NCBI GenBank assembly: GCA_003142915.1
Contig: PLNZ01000207.1
Location: forward strand, 1-11,984
Origin: Ignavibacteriales bacterium
GTDB taxonomy: Bacteria > Bacteroidota > Ignavibacteria > Ignavibacteriales > Ignavibacteriaceae
DNA length: 11,984 nt
Direction of reading: 5' to 3'
In this document: positions 1-5,366 of the stretch, piece after piece
Layout of the letters: every line of letters starts with the position of its first letter
How positions within the stretch are numbered: the stretch's first letter is position 1
The notes under the pieces: model-generated
Told to the model about the DNA's origin: nothing
The model's input: only the letters and a program-made list of their open reading frames with translations
The model's database searches: none
Translations under genes and position numbers: made by a program

Positions 1-16
1 CTTCAATTTTTTTCAT
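1..16 (-). CDS. possible 5' end of a divergent gene, cut by the window edge
   Basis: On the - strand an ATG at 16-14 opens a frame reading M-K-K-I-E before the window ends. Its position, 62 bases from the divergent dapF start, and its Lys-rich start are typical of a real gene beginning. No Shine-Dalgarno precedes it, which is common in this window. With only five codons visible, nothing can be said about the product, and it may be chance. Confidence 0.22.
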
Positions 17-40
17 AATTGATTAATAACAATATTTTTA

Positions 41-70
41 TTGAAAACGAGCACATATTCAATTAAATTG
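41..70 (+). promoter_or_regulatory. candidate promoter for dapF, Bacteroidota-type
   Basis: TTG at 41-43 and TAAATTG at 64-70 are separated by 20 bases. This resembles the TTG-N19/20-TAnnTTTG promoter known from Bacteroidota, with one T missing in the -7 element. Transcription would begin only a few bases before the ATG at 79, so the message would be almost leaderless; that fits the lack of a ribosome binding site. Confidence 0.35.
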
Positions 71-78
71 TAACGGTT

Positions 79-936
79 ATGAAAAAAATTTCTTTTTTTA
101 AGATGTGCGGTGCCGGGAATGATTTTATTCTTGTAGATAAAAACAGCAATCCGGGGTTTATTCCGGATCAATACATAATAAAAAAAATTTGTAACAGGCA
201 TTATGGCATCGGCGCTGATGGCGTTATTATTGTCTCTGATTCAAGTAGTTATGATTTTGTTATGGAATATTTTAACGCCGATGGTTCTACCGGAAGCCTG
301 TGCGGCAACGGCGCAAGATGTGCCATTAAATTTGCGGACTTAAGCGGCAGAATTAAGCATGAAACTACTGAATTTCTGTCTAATGGCGTTGCTTATTCCG
401 GTAATGTATTAAATGAAAATGAAATAAGGTTTTTCTTTAATCCGCCTCAAAAATTAAAACACAATTTTAAGATAAAGGCGTTTAATCAATTAATTAACGC
501 ATGTTATATCGATACCGGTTCACCGCATGTGGTTATAAAAATTGAAGATGTTCTTAAAAATCCGGCTAATCCGAAATTATTTTATGAAGATTTGAATAAC
601 TTCCCGGTAATTGAACTCGGTCGGGAGATAAGGTATCATAAAGATTTCGCCCCGGAAGGCGCTAATATTAATTTTATCAAATTAATAGAAGGAAAAATTC
701 ATATCCGTACTTATGAGCGCGGTGTTGAGGATGAAACGCTTGCATGTGGTACAGGTTCAACTGCCGCCGCTGTCATAGGTAATACTTTATTTAATATAAA
801 ACCGCCTGTTTATTTAATAACAAGAGGTGGTGATGAGTTAATTGTTGATTTTAAAATTGAGGATCAAAAAATTAAAGACCTGTCGCTGACGGGTCCTGCG
901 TTAGTAACCTTTACAGGTGAATTTACATTAAACTAG
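79..936 (+). CDS. dapF: diaminopimelate epimerase
   Basis: DapF interconverts LL- and meso-2,6-diaminopimelate, the penultimate step of the lysine pathway and the source of the meso-diaminopimelate used in peptidoglycan; it is a cytosolic, cofactor-free two-cysteine racemase. The 285-residue product has the family's usual length. Visible motifs are GAGNDF (11-16), LCGNGARC (74-81) holding the first catalytic cysteine C75, and ERGVEDETLACGTGSTAAA (213-231) holding the second, C223. GSPH at 147-150 and the PEGANINF stretch (192-199) are also typical substrate-site sequence. The ATG at 79 has no Shine-Dalgarno; the N-terminus K-I-S-F-F-K-M-C-G-A-G-N-D-F matches family starts. It heads a cluster with the two small genes downstream (22 bases to the next start). 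Confidence 0.97.
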   Translation: MKKISFFKMCGAGNDFILVDKNSNPGFIPDQYIIKKICNRHYGIGADGVIIVSDSSSYDFVMEYFNADGSTGSLCGNGARCAIKFADLSGRIKHETTEFLSNGVAYSGNVLNENEIRFFFNPPQKLKHNFKIKAFNQLINACYIDTGSPHVVIKIEDVLKNPANPKLFYEDLNNFPVIELGREIRYHKDFAPEGANINFIKLIEGKIHIRTYERGVEDETLACGTGSTAAAVIGNTLFNIKPPVYLITRGGDELIVDFKIEDQKIKDLSLTGPALVTFTGEFTLN

Positions 937-958
937 TTTTTCAATATCCGGAGATAAA

Positions 959-1264
959 ATGTCGAAAATTATTTTCACAATTCAATATGAATTAAAACCT
1001 GAAAAAAAAGAAGAATACATGGTAATAGTAAAAGAATTGAAAAATCTTCTTAAAGCGGAGGGGCTTGAAAGTTACTCGGTTTATGAAGTAAAAGGGAAAC
1101 TCGGTCATTTTCAGGAATTTTATTCTTTCACCACCCAGGAAGCTTTTGAAGCTTTTGATGATAATCAAAATGAAAGGATAAACATTCTTATAGGTAAACT
1201 GAATGAATTGACGGTTGATAATTCAACCAGGTACTCCACACTTAACAAAATTTCGGAGGATTAA
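959..1264 (+). CDS. small ABM-like protein (dimeric alpha/beta barrel fold), function unknown
   Basis: A 101-residue cytosolic protein. The start is well fixed by GGAG at 950-953, five bases before the ATG. The pattern fits one ferredoxin-like ABM/dimeric alpha-beta-barrel unit: strand (I-I-F-T-I-Q-Y-E-L at 4-12), helix (K-P-E-K to about 33), strand (S-Y-S-V-Y-E-V), strand (F-Q-E-F-Y-S-F-T) and a helix beginning T-Q-E-A-F-E-A-F. Members of this fold include antibiotic-biosynthesis monooxygenases, heme-degrading enzymes and many small proteins of unknown role. I see no heme- or substrate-specific residue set. It lies 22 bases after dapF and its stop is 13 bases before the next gene's ATG, so the three are probably cotranscribed. 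Gene real: high confidence; fold: moderate; activity: not claimed. Confidence 0.75.
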   Translation: MSKIIFTIQYELKPEKKEEYMVIVKELKNLLKAEGLESYSVYEVKGKLGHFQEFYSFTTQEAFEAFDDNQNERINILIGKLNELTVDNSTRYSTLNKISED

Positions 1265-1277
1265 TTTTATAATAAAA

Positions 1278-1880
1278 ATGAAGAACATTAAGCCGATTTA
1301 TGTTTATGGAGTGGGTATAATAATTGCCGCGCTTGTATTTATAATCCTCTCACAGAAGGATGCTTCCAATGCAGCTAAAGGCCCGGGCAGCCTTACAAAT
1401 ATGCAAATGCCTAACGATTCCTTACATAGAGGGCTTACGGGCGGTATGCAGCCCGGTAAAGACAATGTTATGGAAACTATAAAACAGCATCTTGCAATGC
1501 TTAAAAAGTCAGTGGATGAAAATCCGGGCGATACATTAATGATGAGACATTATGCGGACTTTTTAGCCGCGGCCCACCAACAGGATGAAGCGCTGGTTTG
1601 TTATAATAAGATACTAAATGTAAATAATAGAAGGGTAGATATTTTATTTTCAATAGCCAATATTTACTATACAAAACATGAGTTCCCCGAAACGGAAAAG
1701 TATCTAAATAAAATTTTATCATATGATAAAAATAATGTTAAGGCATTTTATAATTTAGGAGCTGTTGCGGTAAGCAAAGGCGATAAGGCAAAAGCAAGGG
1801 AAATCTGGTCTAAGATTATAAGAGATTATCCAAATTCCCCAATTTCAGAGACTGCAAAAAAATCTTTGAACGAAATTTAA
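1278..1880 (+). CDS. membrane-anchored tetratricopeptide-repeat protein
   Basis: I place the start at ATG 1278, giving 200 residues; an in-frame upstream start at 1215 would overlap the preceding gene by 50 bases and lengthen a non-hydrophobic leader. A GGAGGA at 1255-1260 inside the end of the previous gene is 17 bases away, rather far. One transmembrane segment (about 7-25, rich in I/V/L/A) is followed by a Gly/Met/Pro/Asn-rich linker (about 30-65) and three TPR-like helical pairs: about 84-117 (A-D-F-L-A-A-A-H), 118-151 (I-A-N-I-Y-Y) and 152-185 (Y-N-L-G-A-V-A-V-S-K-G-D). The topology is probably N-in with the repeats in the periplasm. Such proteins are scaffolds for protein contacts, often in envelope complexes; the partner is unknown. 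A cytochrome-c-biogenesis CcmH/NrfG-like TPR protein is an alternative, but no cyt c genes are near. Confidence 0.82.
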   Translation: MKNIKPIYVYGVGIIIAALVFIILSQKDASNAAKGPGSLTNMQMPNDSLHRGLTGGMQPGKDNVMETIKQHLAMLKKSVDENPGDTLMMRHYADFLAAAHQQDEALVCYNKILNVNNRRVDILFSIANIYYTKHEFPETEKYLNKILSYDKNNVKAFYNLGAVAVSKGDKAKAREIWSKIIRDYPNSPISETAKKSLNEI

Positions 1881-1892
1881 TCAGGTTGTTAA

Positions 1893-1930
1893 AGAGATGA
1901 TACCTTTCATAATGATGTCATCTCTCTTTT
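1893..1930 (+). terminator. rho-independent terminator after the dapF cluster
   Basis: AGAGATGA at 1893-1900 pairs perfectly with TCATCTCT at 1918-1925, and two further inner pairs (one G.T) tighten it. A CTTTT run follows directly. It sits 13 bases after the TPR gene stop, the expected place to end the dapF-ABM-TPR transcript. Confidence 0.65.
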
Positions 1931-2009
1931 GAAGTTAAAGGACACAATTCAATAGTGTTTTCCATTTCACATTCTATGTGTAATGTCGTTTGTATCAGGA
2001 TAAGTATCT

Positions 2010-2039
2010 TTCAATATAGTACAAATATTCCTATCTTTA
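2010..2039 (+). promoter_or_regulatory. weak candidate promoter for the PHP gene
   Basis: TTC at 2010-2012 and TATCTTTA at 2032-2039 lie 19 bases apart, each one base off the TTG-N19-TAnnTTTG pattern. The predicted transcript would start about 20 bases before the ATG at 2068. In such AT-rich sequence chance matches are common. Confidence 0.25.
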
Positions 2040-2067
2040 ATTTATACTCAAAAAACAATGTTGATAC

Positions 2068-3123
2068 ATGTTTGAATATGTTGGCGCTATACATGTGCAC
2101 TCTATTTTTTCCGACGGTTCCGGCAGTGTTACGGAAATTGCCGGGTTAGCTAATGAATCAGGGTTGGATTTTCTAATTCTTACCGATCATAATACTCTTA
2201 GAGCGTTAAAGGAAGGATACGAAGGGTGGTATAATAAAACTCTTTTACTGGTGGGATGTGAAATAAATGATAAAGAAAATAAAAATCATTACCTGGCATT
2301 TAATATTGAAGATACTTTTTCAACAAGAATACCTGCAAAAGAATATGTTAAAAAGGTGAAAAATGCTGGTGGAATAGGATTCCTTGCTCATCCACACGAA
2401 AAAAGAATTCACATGAAAGAGCATCCGCCGTACCCATGGGTTGAATGGGATACGGAGGATTTTACCGGCATAGAAATATGGAATCATATGTCCGAGTGGA
2501 TGGAAAATCTTACCGAGCAGAATAAATATCAAAATTTTGTTCATCCGTTAAAATCAATAACAAAGCCTCCTGAAGCAACATTAAATCTTTGGGATGAACT
2601 AAGTTTATATAGGCGTGTTGTCGGCATTGGTGGAATTGATGCGCATGCCCATAAGTATAATCTGCTTGGATTCTTTGAAGTTGAAGTATTTCCGTATAAG
2701 GTTTTATTTAAATCGATCAGGACTCATGTTTTAACCCAAACTGAAATACTTCCCGGTAATGGCTCAATCGGATTGCCTGAAGCAAAAAAAATTATTTATG
2801 ATTCTTTGGAAAACGGAAACTGTTTTGTTGCTAATGATTATCACGGTGATTCCAGGGGATTCAGATTTTTTGCGGAAATGAATAACAAAATTTATAATAT
2901 GGGCGAAACGATACATGATGAAGGAAAGCATAAATTCAGGACGCTTGTACCGGCTCCTAAAGCAGAAATAAGACTAATAAGAAACGGCGCTTTAATTGAC
3001 TCGGTAGAAGATAAAGAATGTGAGTTTATCATAAATAAAAATGGAGCTTACAGGGTAGAGGTGTATCTAAACGGTAATGCATGGATATACTCAAATCACA
3101 TCAGGGTTGGGTTGAAGACATAA
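2068..3123 (+). CDS. PHP-domain metal-dependent hydrolase, CehA/McbA-like
   Basis: The 351-residue product carries the PHP (polymerase and histidinol phosphatase) signature: H9-x-H11 followed by S-D-G-S-G, then TDHN (39-42), E65, the motif F-L-A-H108-P-H110, and near the end of the domain G-I-D191-A-H193-A-H. These are the usual metal-binding positions of a distorted TIM barrel that binds two or three metal ions and cleaves phosphoester or related bonds. The C-terminal part (about 255-351, around G-D-S-R-G-F-R-F-F-A and S-N-H-I-R-V) looks like the beta-sandwich domain of CehA/McbA-type hydrolases. Length and domain order fit that group; its substrates vary, so none is assigned. No signal peptide is visible, so it is probably cytosolic. 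No Shine-Dalgarno precedes the ATG; the start is chosen because the HxH motif normally lies a few residues from the N-terminus. It appears to be a single-gene unit facing the toxin-antitoxin locus. Confidence 0.9.
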   Translation: MFEYVGAIHVHSIFSDGSGSVTEIAGLANESGLDFLILTDHNTLRALKEGYEGWYNKTLLLVGCEINDKENKNHYLAFNIEDTFSTRIPAKEYVKKVKNAGGIGFLAHPHEKRIHMKEHPPYPWVEWDTEDFTGIEIWNHMSEWMENLTEQNKYQNFVHPLKSITKPPEATLNLWDELSLYRRVVGIGGIDAHAHKYNLLGFFEVEVFPYKVLFKSIRTHVLTQTEILPGNGSIGLPEAKKIIYDSLENGNCFVANDYHGDSRGFRFFAEMNNKIYNMGETIHDEGKHKFRTLVPAPKAEIRLIRNGALIDSVEDKECEFIINKNGAYRVEVYLNGNAWIYSNHIRVGLKT

Positions 3124-3157
3124 ATTATTGTCTAATAAAAGTAAACTACTTTAAAAA

Positions 3158-3463
3158 TTATTTATAAACGCTCCCTCTGAAATCTATATTTACAACTGTA
3201 ACAATTATCAGGTTTTCATCTTCCGTAACTTTAATTATGATTCTAAGGTTGTTTTTACGAATTCTTAAATATCCTTTCCATTCTCCTTTTAATTGACGGA
3301 GATCAATATTCTCATCATACCCGCTTAATTTTTTTACTGCTTTAATAATCAGTTCATTAACCTCATCTTTACCTGCGCTCTTTTTATCAAAAAACTTTTC
3401 AGCTTTTCGCTCGAATTGAATTTGTAAAATCCTTTTTCCGTTCGGAGGAATTTTTTTACTCAT
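3158..3463 (-). CDS. RelE/ParE-family toxin of a type II toxin-antitoxin system
   Basis: A 101-residue basic protein. The stretch Q-L-K-G-E-W-K-G-Y-L-R-I-R-K-N-N-L-R-I-I-I (57-77) is the characteristic RelE/ParE core (LkG..yRlRvgdyRiiy), followed by a strand with V-V-N-I-D-F-R-G (90-97). RelE-type toxins cut mRNA in the ribosomal A site; ParE relatives poison gyrase, and sequence alone does not decide here, though the RelB-type partner favours an mRNA interferase. The ATG overlaps the antitoxin stop as ATGA, showing translational coupling. Conserved basic residues R67, R69 and R74 look intact, so the toxin is probably active. The N-terminus has a few extra residues (S-K-K-I-P-P-N-G-K-R) before the first helix. 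It converges with the PHP gene and I see no strong terminator in the 34-base gap. Confidence 0.88.
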   Translation of the reverse strand: MSKKIPPNGKRILQIQFERKAEKFFDKKSAGKDEVNELIIKAVKKLSGYDENIDLRQLKGEWKGYLRIRKNNLRIIIKVTEDENLIIVTVVNIDFRGSVYK

Positions 3464-3732
3464 AATTCAACTATATAAGATTCAGTACGGGCAATATCTT
3501 TGTCCTTTTTAGTCCGTTTTTTCAGAATTTTTTCAATATCCTTTTGTTCGGCATCGCTTACCGGTGGTACGGAATCTAATCTTAGCTTAAAGGGAAGTCC
3601 TTTATTAATAATTATGCTGTTATAAAATAATCCTATTGCATTCGAGCTGTTCAGGCCAATCTTCTTTAAAATATTCTCAGCTTCTTTTTTTACGCCGGAA
3701 TCTATCCTGATTGTTAACATTGAATCTTTCAT
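3460..3732 (-). CDS. RelB/DinJ-family antitoxin
   Basis: A 90-residue protein whose N-terminal part is a ribbon-helix-helix DNA-binding domain: strand M-L-T-I-R-I-D (5-11), helix A (V-K-K-E-A-E-N-I-L-K-K-I) and helix B (N-S-S-N-A-I-G-L-F-Y-N-S-I-I), ending in the family's I-N-K-G-L-P-F (42-48). The charged C-terminal tail (about 60-90, Lys/Asp/Glu-rich) is the usual flexible part that wraps the toxin. It should neutralise the downstream toxin and repress the shared promoter as a complex. The ATG at 3732 is preceded by AAGGA about ten bases away; a start four codons later (M5) is possible and would give a more typical N-terminus. It precedes the toxin and overlaps it by four bases, the canonical order. 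Confidence 0.88.
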   Translation of the reverse strand: MKDSMLTIRIDSGVKKEAENILKKIGLNSSNAIGLFYNSIIINKGLPFKLRLDSVPPVSDAEQKDIEKILKKRTKKDKDIARTESYIVEL

Positions 3733-3757
3733 CTTTAACGATTCCTTTTTAATTTAT

Positions 3758-3776
3758 ACAAATGTAATACATTCGT
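3758..3776. promoter_or_regulatory. candidate operator of the toxin-antitoxin operon
   Basis: ACAAATGTA (3758-3766), one central A, and TACATTCGT (3768-3776) form a 9-1-9 inverted repeat with one mismatch. It covers the -7 element of the antitoxin promoter, so a bound ribbon-helix-helix RelB dimer would block polymerase. A second perfect 5-3-5 repeat, GTTAT-ACA-ATAAC at 3775-3787, abuts it inside the promoter spacer and could be a second antitoxin site. Symmetry and position are seen; binding is inferred. Confidence 0.5.
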
Positions 3777-3789
3777 TATACAATAACAA
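3759..3789 (-). promoter_or_regulatory. promoter of the antitoxin-toxin operon
   Basis: Read on the - strand, TTG (3789-3787), a 20-base spacer and TACATTTG (3766-3759) match the Bacteroidota TTG-N19/20-TAnnTTTG pattern exactly. The start of transcription would fall near 3752, about 20 bases before the antitoxin ATG. It is the best promoter match in the window. Confidence 0.6.
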
Positions 3790-3820
3790 GTTGGGCGTAT
3801 ACCATGTTTTCCTTTGCCCT

Positions 3821-3858
3821 TTCCCCGCAATTGCGGTATCCCGTAGAAAGCGGGAGAA
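3821..3858. repeat. GC-rich cluster of inverted repeats between the toxin-antitoxin locus and purM
   Basis: CCGCAATTGCGG (3825-3836) is a perfect 12-base palindrome. It is followed by TCCCG-(7)-CGGGA (3839-3855). An alternative outer pairing joins CCCGC (3824-3828) with GCGGG (3850-3854) and extends over a bulge to TTC/GAA. The block is much richer in GC than its surroundings. No T-run follows on either strand, so a simple terminator is unlikely; it could be a REP-like dispersed repeat. Confidence 0.5.
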
Positions 3859-3860
3859 CT

Positions 3861-3891
3861 TTGTCCTTTGAACTTTAATATGGTAAATTTC
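3861..3891 (+). promoter_or_regulatory. candidate purM promoter
   Basis: TTG (3861-3863), 20 bases, then TAAATTTC (3884-3891), one base off the TAnnTTTG consensus. The leader would be about 45 bases and include the Shine-Dalgarno that supports the TTG start. Confidence 0.4.
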
Positions 3892-3940
3892 GACTTATAA
3901 TTTCAAAATATTTTTATTTTAGGGAATAAAGAGGCTTACT

Positions 3941-4936
3941 TTGGAGAATACGTACAAGTCTGCAGGTGTTGATATTGAAGCCGGCGATGAAACTGTCAGG
4001 AGAATAAAATCATTTGCAAAGTCAACTTTTAATAAAAATGTTATCTCGGATATAGGACTATTCGGCGGATTTTATGAACTTGATGTTGCAAAGTATAAAA
4101 AGCCTGTTCTTGTTTCCAGCGTTGACGGCGTTGGAACTAAGCTTAAAATTGCTTTCGCTTTGGATAAGCATAATACGGTCGGACAGGACTTGGTCAATCA
4201 TTGTACAAACGATATAGCAGTATGCGGTGCCGAACCTCTTTATTTCTTAGACTATCTCGCATTCGGTAAATTAAACCCCGACAGGGCGGAAAAAATAATT
4301 GAAGGGTTTTCTATTGCATGTAGGGAAAACGGTTGCGCTTTAATAGGCGGAGAGACGGCAGAAATGCCGGGACTTTATTCCCCTGATGAATATGATATGT
4401 CCGGTACAATTGTAGGTGTAGTTGAAAAAGATAAAGTTATTAACGGGAAGAATATTGTCAAAAGCGATGTGCTTCTAGGTTTTTCATCAAACGGATTGCA
4501 TACTAACGGCTACTCGCTTGCGCGTAAAATTTTACTGGAGAAATATAAATTAACCGATAAGTTTAAAGGGATAGAGCTTCCTCTTGGTGAAGAACTGCTG
4601 AAAGTGCATAGATCATATTTAAAATTAATTCTGCATCTTAAAGAAAATTTAAACATAAAAGGGTTTTCACATATTACCGGCGGCGGCATAGTAGGAAATA
4701 CGAAACGAATTCTCCGCGAAGGGCTTGCGTTAAAAATAAACTGGGATGCCTGGGAATTGCCCGGTATCTTTAAACTAATTCAATCAACCGGAAAAATATC
4801 CGATGAAGAAATGAGAAAAGTATTTAATATTGGAATCGGGCTTATAGCGGTTGTTGATAAAAATGATGTTCAGGCAGCGTTTAAACTTGCACATGAGGTG
4901 AATGAAAGCCCGGTCGTTATCGGGGAAGTAATATAA
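3941..4936 (+). CDS. purM: phosphoribosylformylglycinamidine cyclo-ligase (AIR synthetase)
   Basis: PurM converts formylglycinamidine ribonucleotide plus ATP into aminoimidazole ribonucleotide, closing the imidazole ring in de novo purine synthesis in the cytosol. The 331-residue product is of normal length and has the family's N-terminus (T-Y-K-S-A-G-V-D at 4-11), the nucleotide/substrate motif D62-G-V-G-T-K67, the signature G-G-E-T-A-E-M-P-G (136-144) and the C-terminal H-I-T-G-G-G (244-249). The start codon is TTG at 3941: AAAGAGG at 3928-3934 is placed six bases upstream, the conserved N-terminus begins there, and the next internal methionine lies far inside the domain. It stands alone rather than in a pur cluster, as is common in this group of bacteria. 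Confidence 0.96.
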   Translation: MENTYKSAGVDIEAGDETVRRIKSFAKSTFNKNVISDIGLFGGFYELDVAKYKKPVLVSSVDGVGTKLKIAFALDKHNTVGQDLVNHCTNDIAVCGAEPLYFLDYLAFGKLNPDRAEKIIEGFSIACRENGCALIGGETAEMPGLYSPDEYDMSGTIVGVVEKDKVINGKNIVKSDVLLGFSSNGLHTNGYSLARKILLEKYKLTDKFKGIELPLGEELLKVHRSYLKLILHLKENLNIKGFSHITGGGIVGNTKRILREGLALKINWDAWELPGIFKLIQSTGKISDEEMRKVFNIGIGLIAVVDKNDVQAAFKLAHEVNESPVVIGEVI

Positions 4937-4963
4937 AGCCAAATTCATAAAGTAAATTAGAGA

Positions 4964-5004
4964 TAAAAAAACGGGGATAGCAAAATTACTTTCACTAACC
5001 CCGT
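4964..5004 (-). terminator. rho-independent terminator reading leftward
   Basis: Sequence 4971-4980 pairs with 4995-5004 over ten positions with one A.A mismatch, giving a GC-rich stem (ACGGGG/CCCCGT) and a 14-base loop. On the - strand the stem is followed by a run of seven T (4971-4965). On the + strand the stem is preceded by A's and followed by CTATAGG, so it is not a good terminator for purM, although it lies 34 bases after that gene's stop. Confidence 0.55.
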
Positions 5005-5214
5005 CTATAGGAGAGAGAGAATTATTTAACTTTATGGTTAGACTCTTCAAAACCTAAAAAGGTTTACTATTCTAATACTATCATCGTATAAATTCTCATA
5101 TTAATTAAATAATGTTGCAAATAACTATACTGCTTTTACATATTGTTTGAAGTTAAAGCAGGGAGGTAGAAGTGCAGCAAAAAAGCCTGCTGGCCGGTAT
5201 AGCTAATATTTTAA

Positions 5215-5242
5215 GTAATGACAGGTCGAATCCTGTCACTAC
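5215..5242 (-). other. 11-bp hairpin resembling a tRNA T-arm
   Basis: On the - strand GTAGTGACAGG, loop ATTCGA, then CCTGTCATTAC: all 11 positions pair, one as G.U. On the + strand the same bases give GACAGG-TCGAAT-CCTGTC, which looks like a T-arm with one base missing from the loop. It is best read as the 5' hairpin of the candidate small RNA; a 5'-UTR structure of the downstream gene is the alternative. Confidence 0.5.
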
Positions 5243-5275
5243 GTCTTGAAATTTTTATTTTATCCTGGTAAATAT

Positions 5276-5283
5276 TAATTTTG
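5276..5283 (+). promoter_or_regulatory. candidate -7 element for tatD-rSAM
   Basis: TAATTTTG matches TAnnTTTG fully, about 84 bases before the ATG. The -33 region at the expected distance reads TTT rather than TTG. It would put transcription of the tatD-dacB pair downstream of the candidate - strand RNA. Confidence 0.3.
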
Positions 5284-5366
5284 TAAAAAATAATGCCTTA
5301 TTATCAAAATAGTTTATATTTCTGAAGTGATTTAATAAATTAAAAGTAGGGGAGAAAGAATATATT

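Larger units (their letters stand above)
4964..5250 (-). ncRNA. candidate structured small RNA of about 280 nt, family not recognised
   Basis: The 430 bases between purM and tatD hold no plausible protein gene but have structure pointing to a - strand transcript. At its 3' end is a terminator-like hairpin with T-run. Near its 5' end is an 11-bp hairpin (5215-5242, loop of six) in which one pair is G.U on the - strand but an A.C mismatch on the + strand, favouring the - strand as the RNA. Between them, CAGCA/TGCTG and AAACCT/AGGTTT (5050-5065) form smaller stems. I found no promoter matching the window's other promoters upstream of 5250, so the 5' end is a guess. It does not show the conserved cores of tmRNA, RNase P RNA or SRP RNA that I could check by eye; a divergent 6S RNA cannot be excluded. 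Confidence 0.35.

Noticed and set aside
13..201. A 62-codon - strand frame over the dapF start
   Set aside because: It lies mostly antisense to the conserved N-terminus of dapF; the shorter frame starting at 16 is a better candidate for a divergent gene.
1955..2149. A 64-codon + strand frame before the PHP gene
   Set aside because: It overlaps the well-supported PHP start by 82 bases in another frame and its Cys/Ser-rich product resembles translated non-coding sequence.
3132..3153. A 6-3-6 inverted repeat (AAAGTA-AAC-TACTTT) between the PHP and toxin genes as a bidirectional terminator
   Set aside because: The stem is short and almost entirely A/T, and the following T-runs are broken; chance is likely here.
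4784..5050. An 88-codon open frame on the - strand
   Set aside because: It runs through the leftward terminator and into purM, has no ribosome site and no recognisable protein character.
1929..5158. A shared 12-mer TTGAAGTTAAAG at 1929 and 5147
   Set aside because: In 12 kb of AT-rich sequence several identical 12-mers are expected by chance, and the flanks do not match.
5150..5242. A tRNA gene on the + strand (T-arm-like GACAGG-TCGAAT-CCTGTC)
   Set aside because: The loop lacks one base of the universal TTCRANY, the 3' acceptor strand finds no 5' partner at tRNA distance, and no D- or anticodon arm can be drawn.
5200..5250. tmRNA 5' end on the - strand (GGATTCGAC resembles the conserved tmRNA start)
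   Set aside because: The motif lies inside a perfect 11-bp hairpin, no tag reading frame ending in the usual Ala-Ala stop follows, and no tRNA-like 3' end is present before the terminator.
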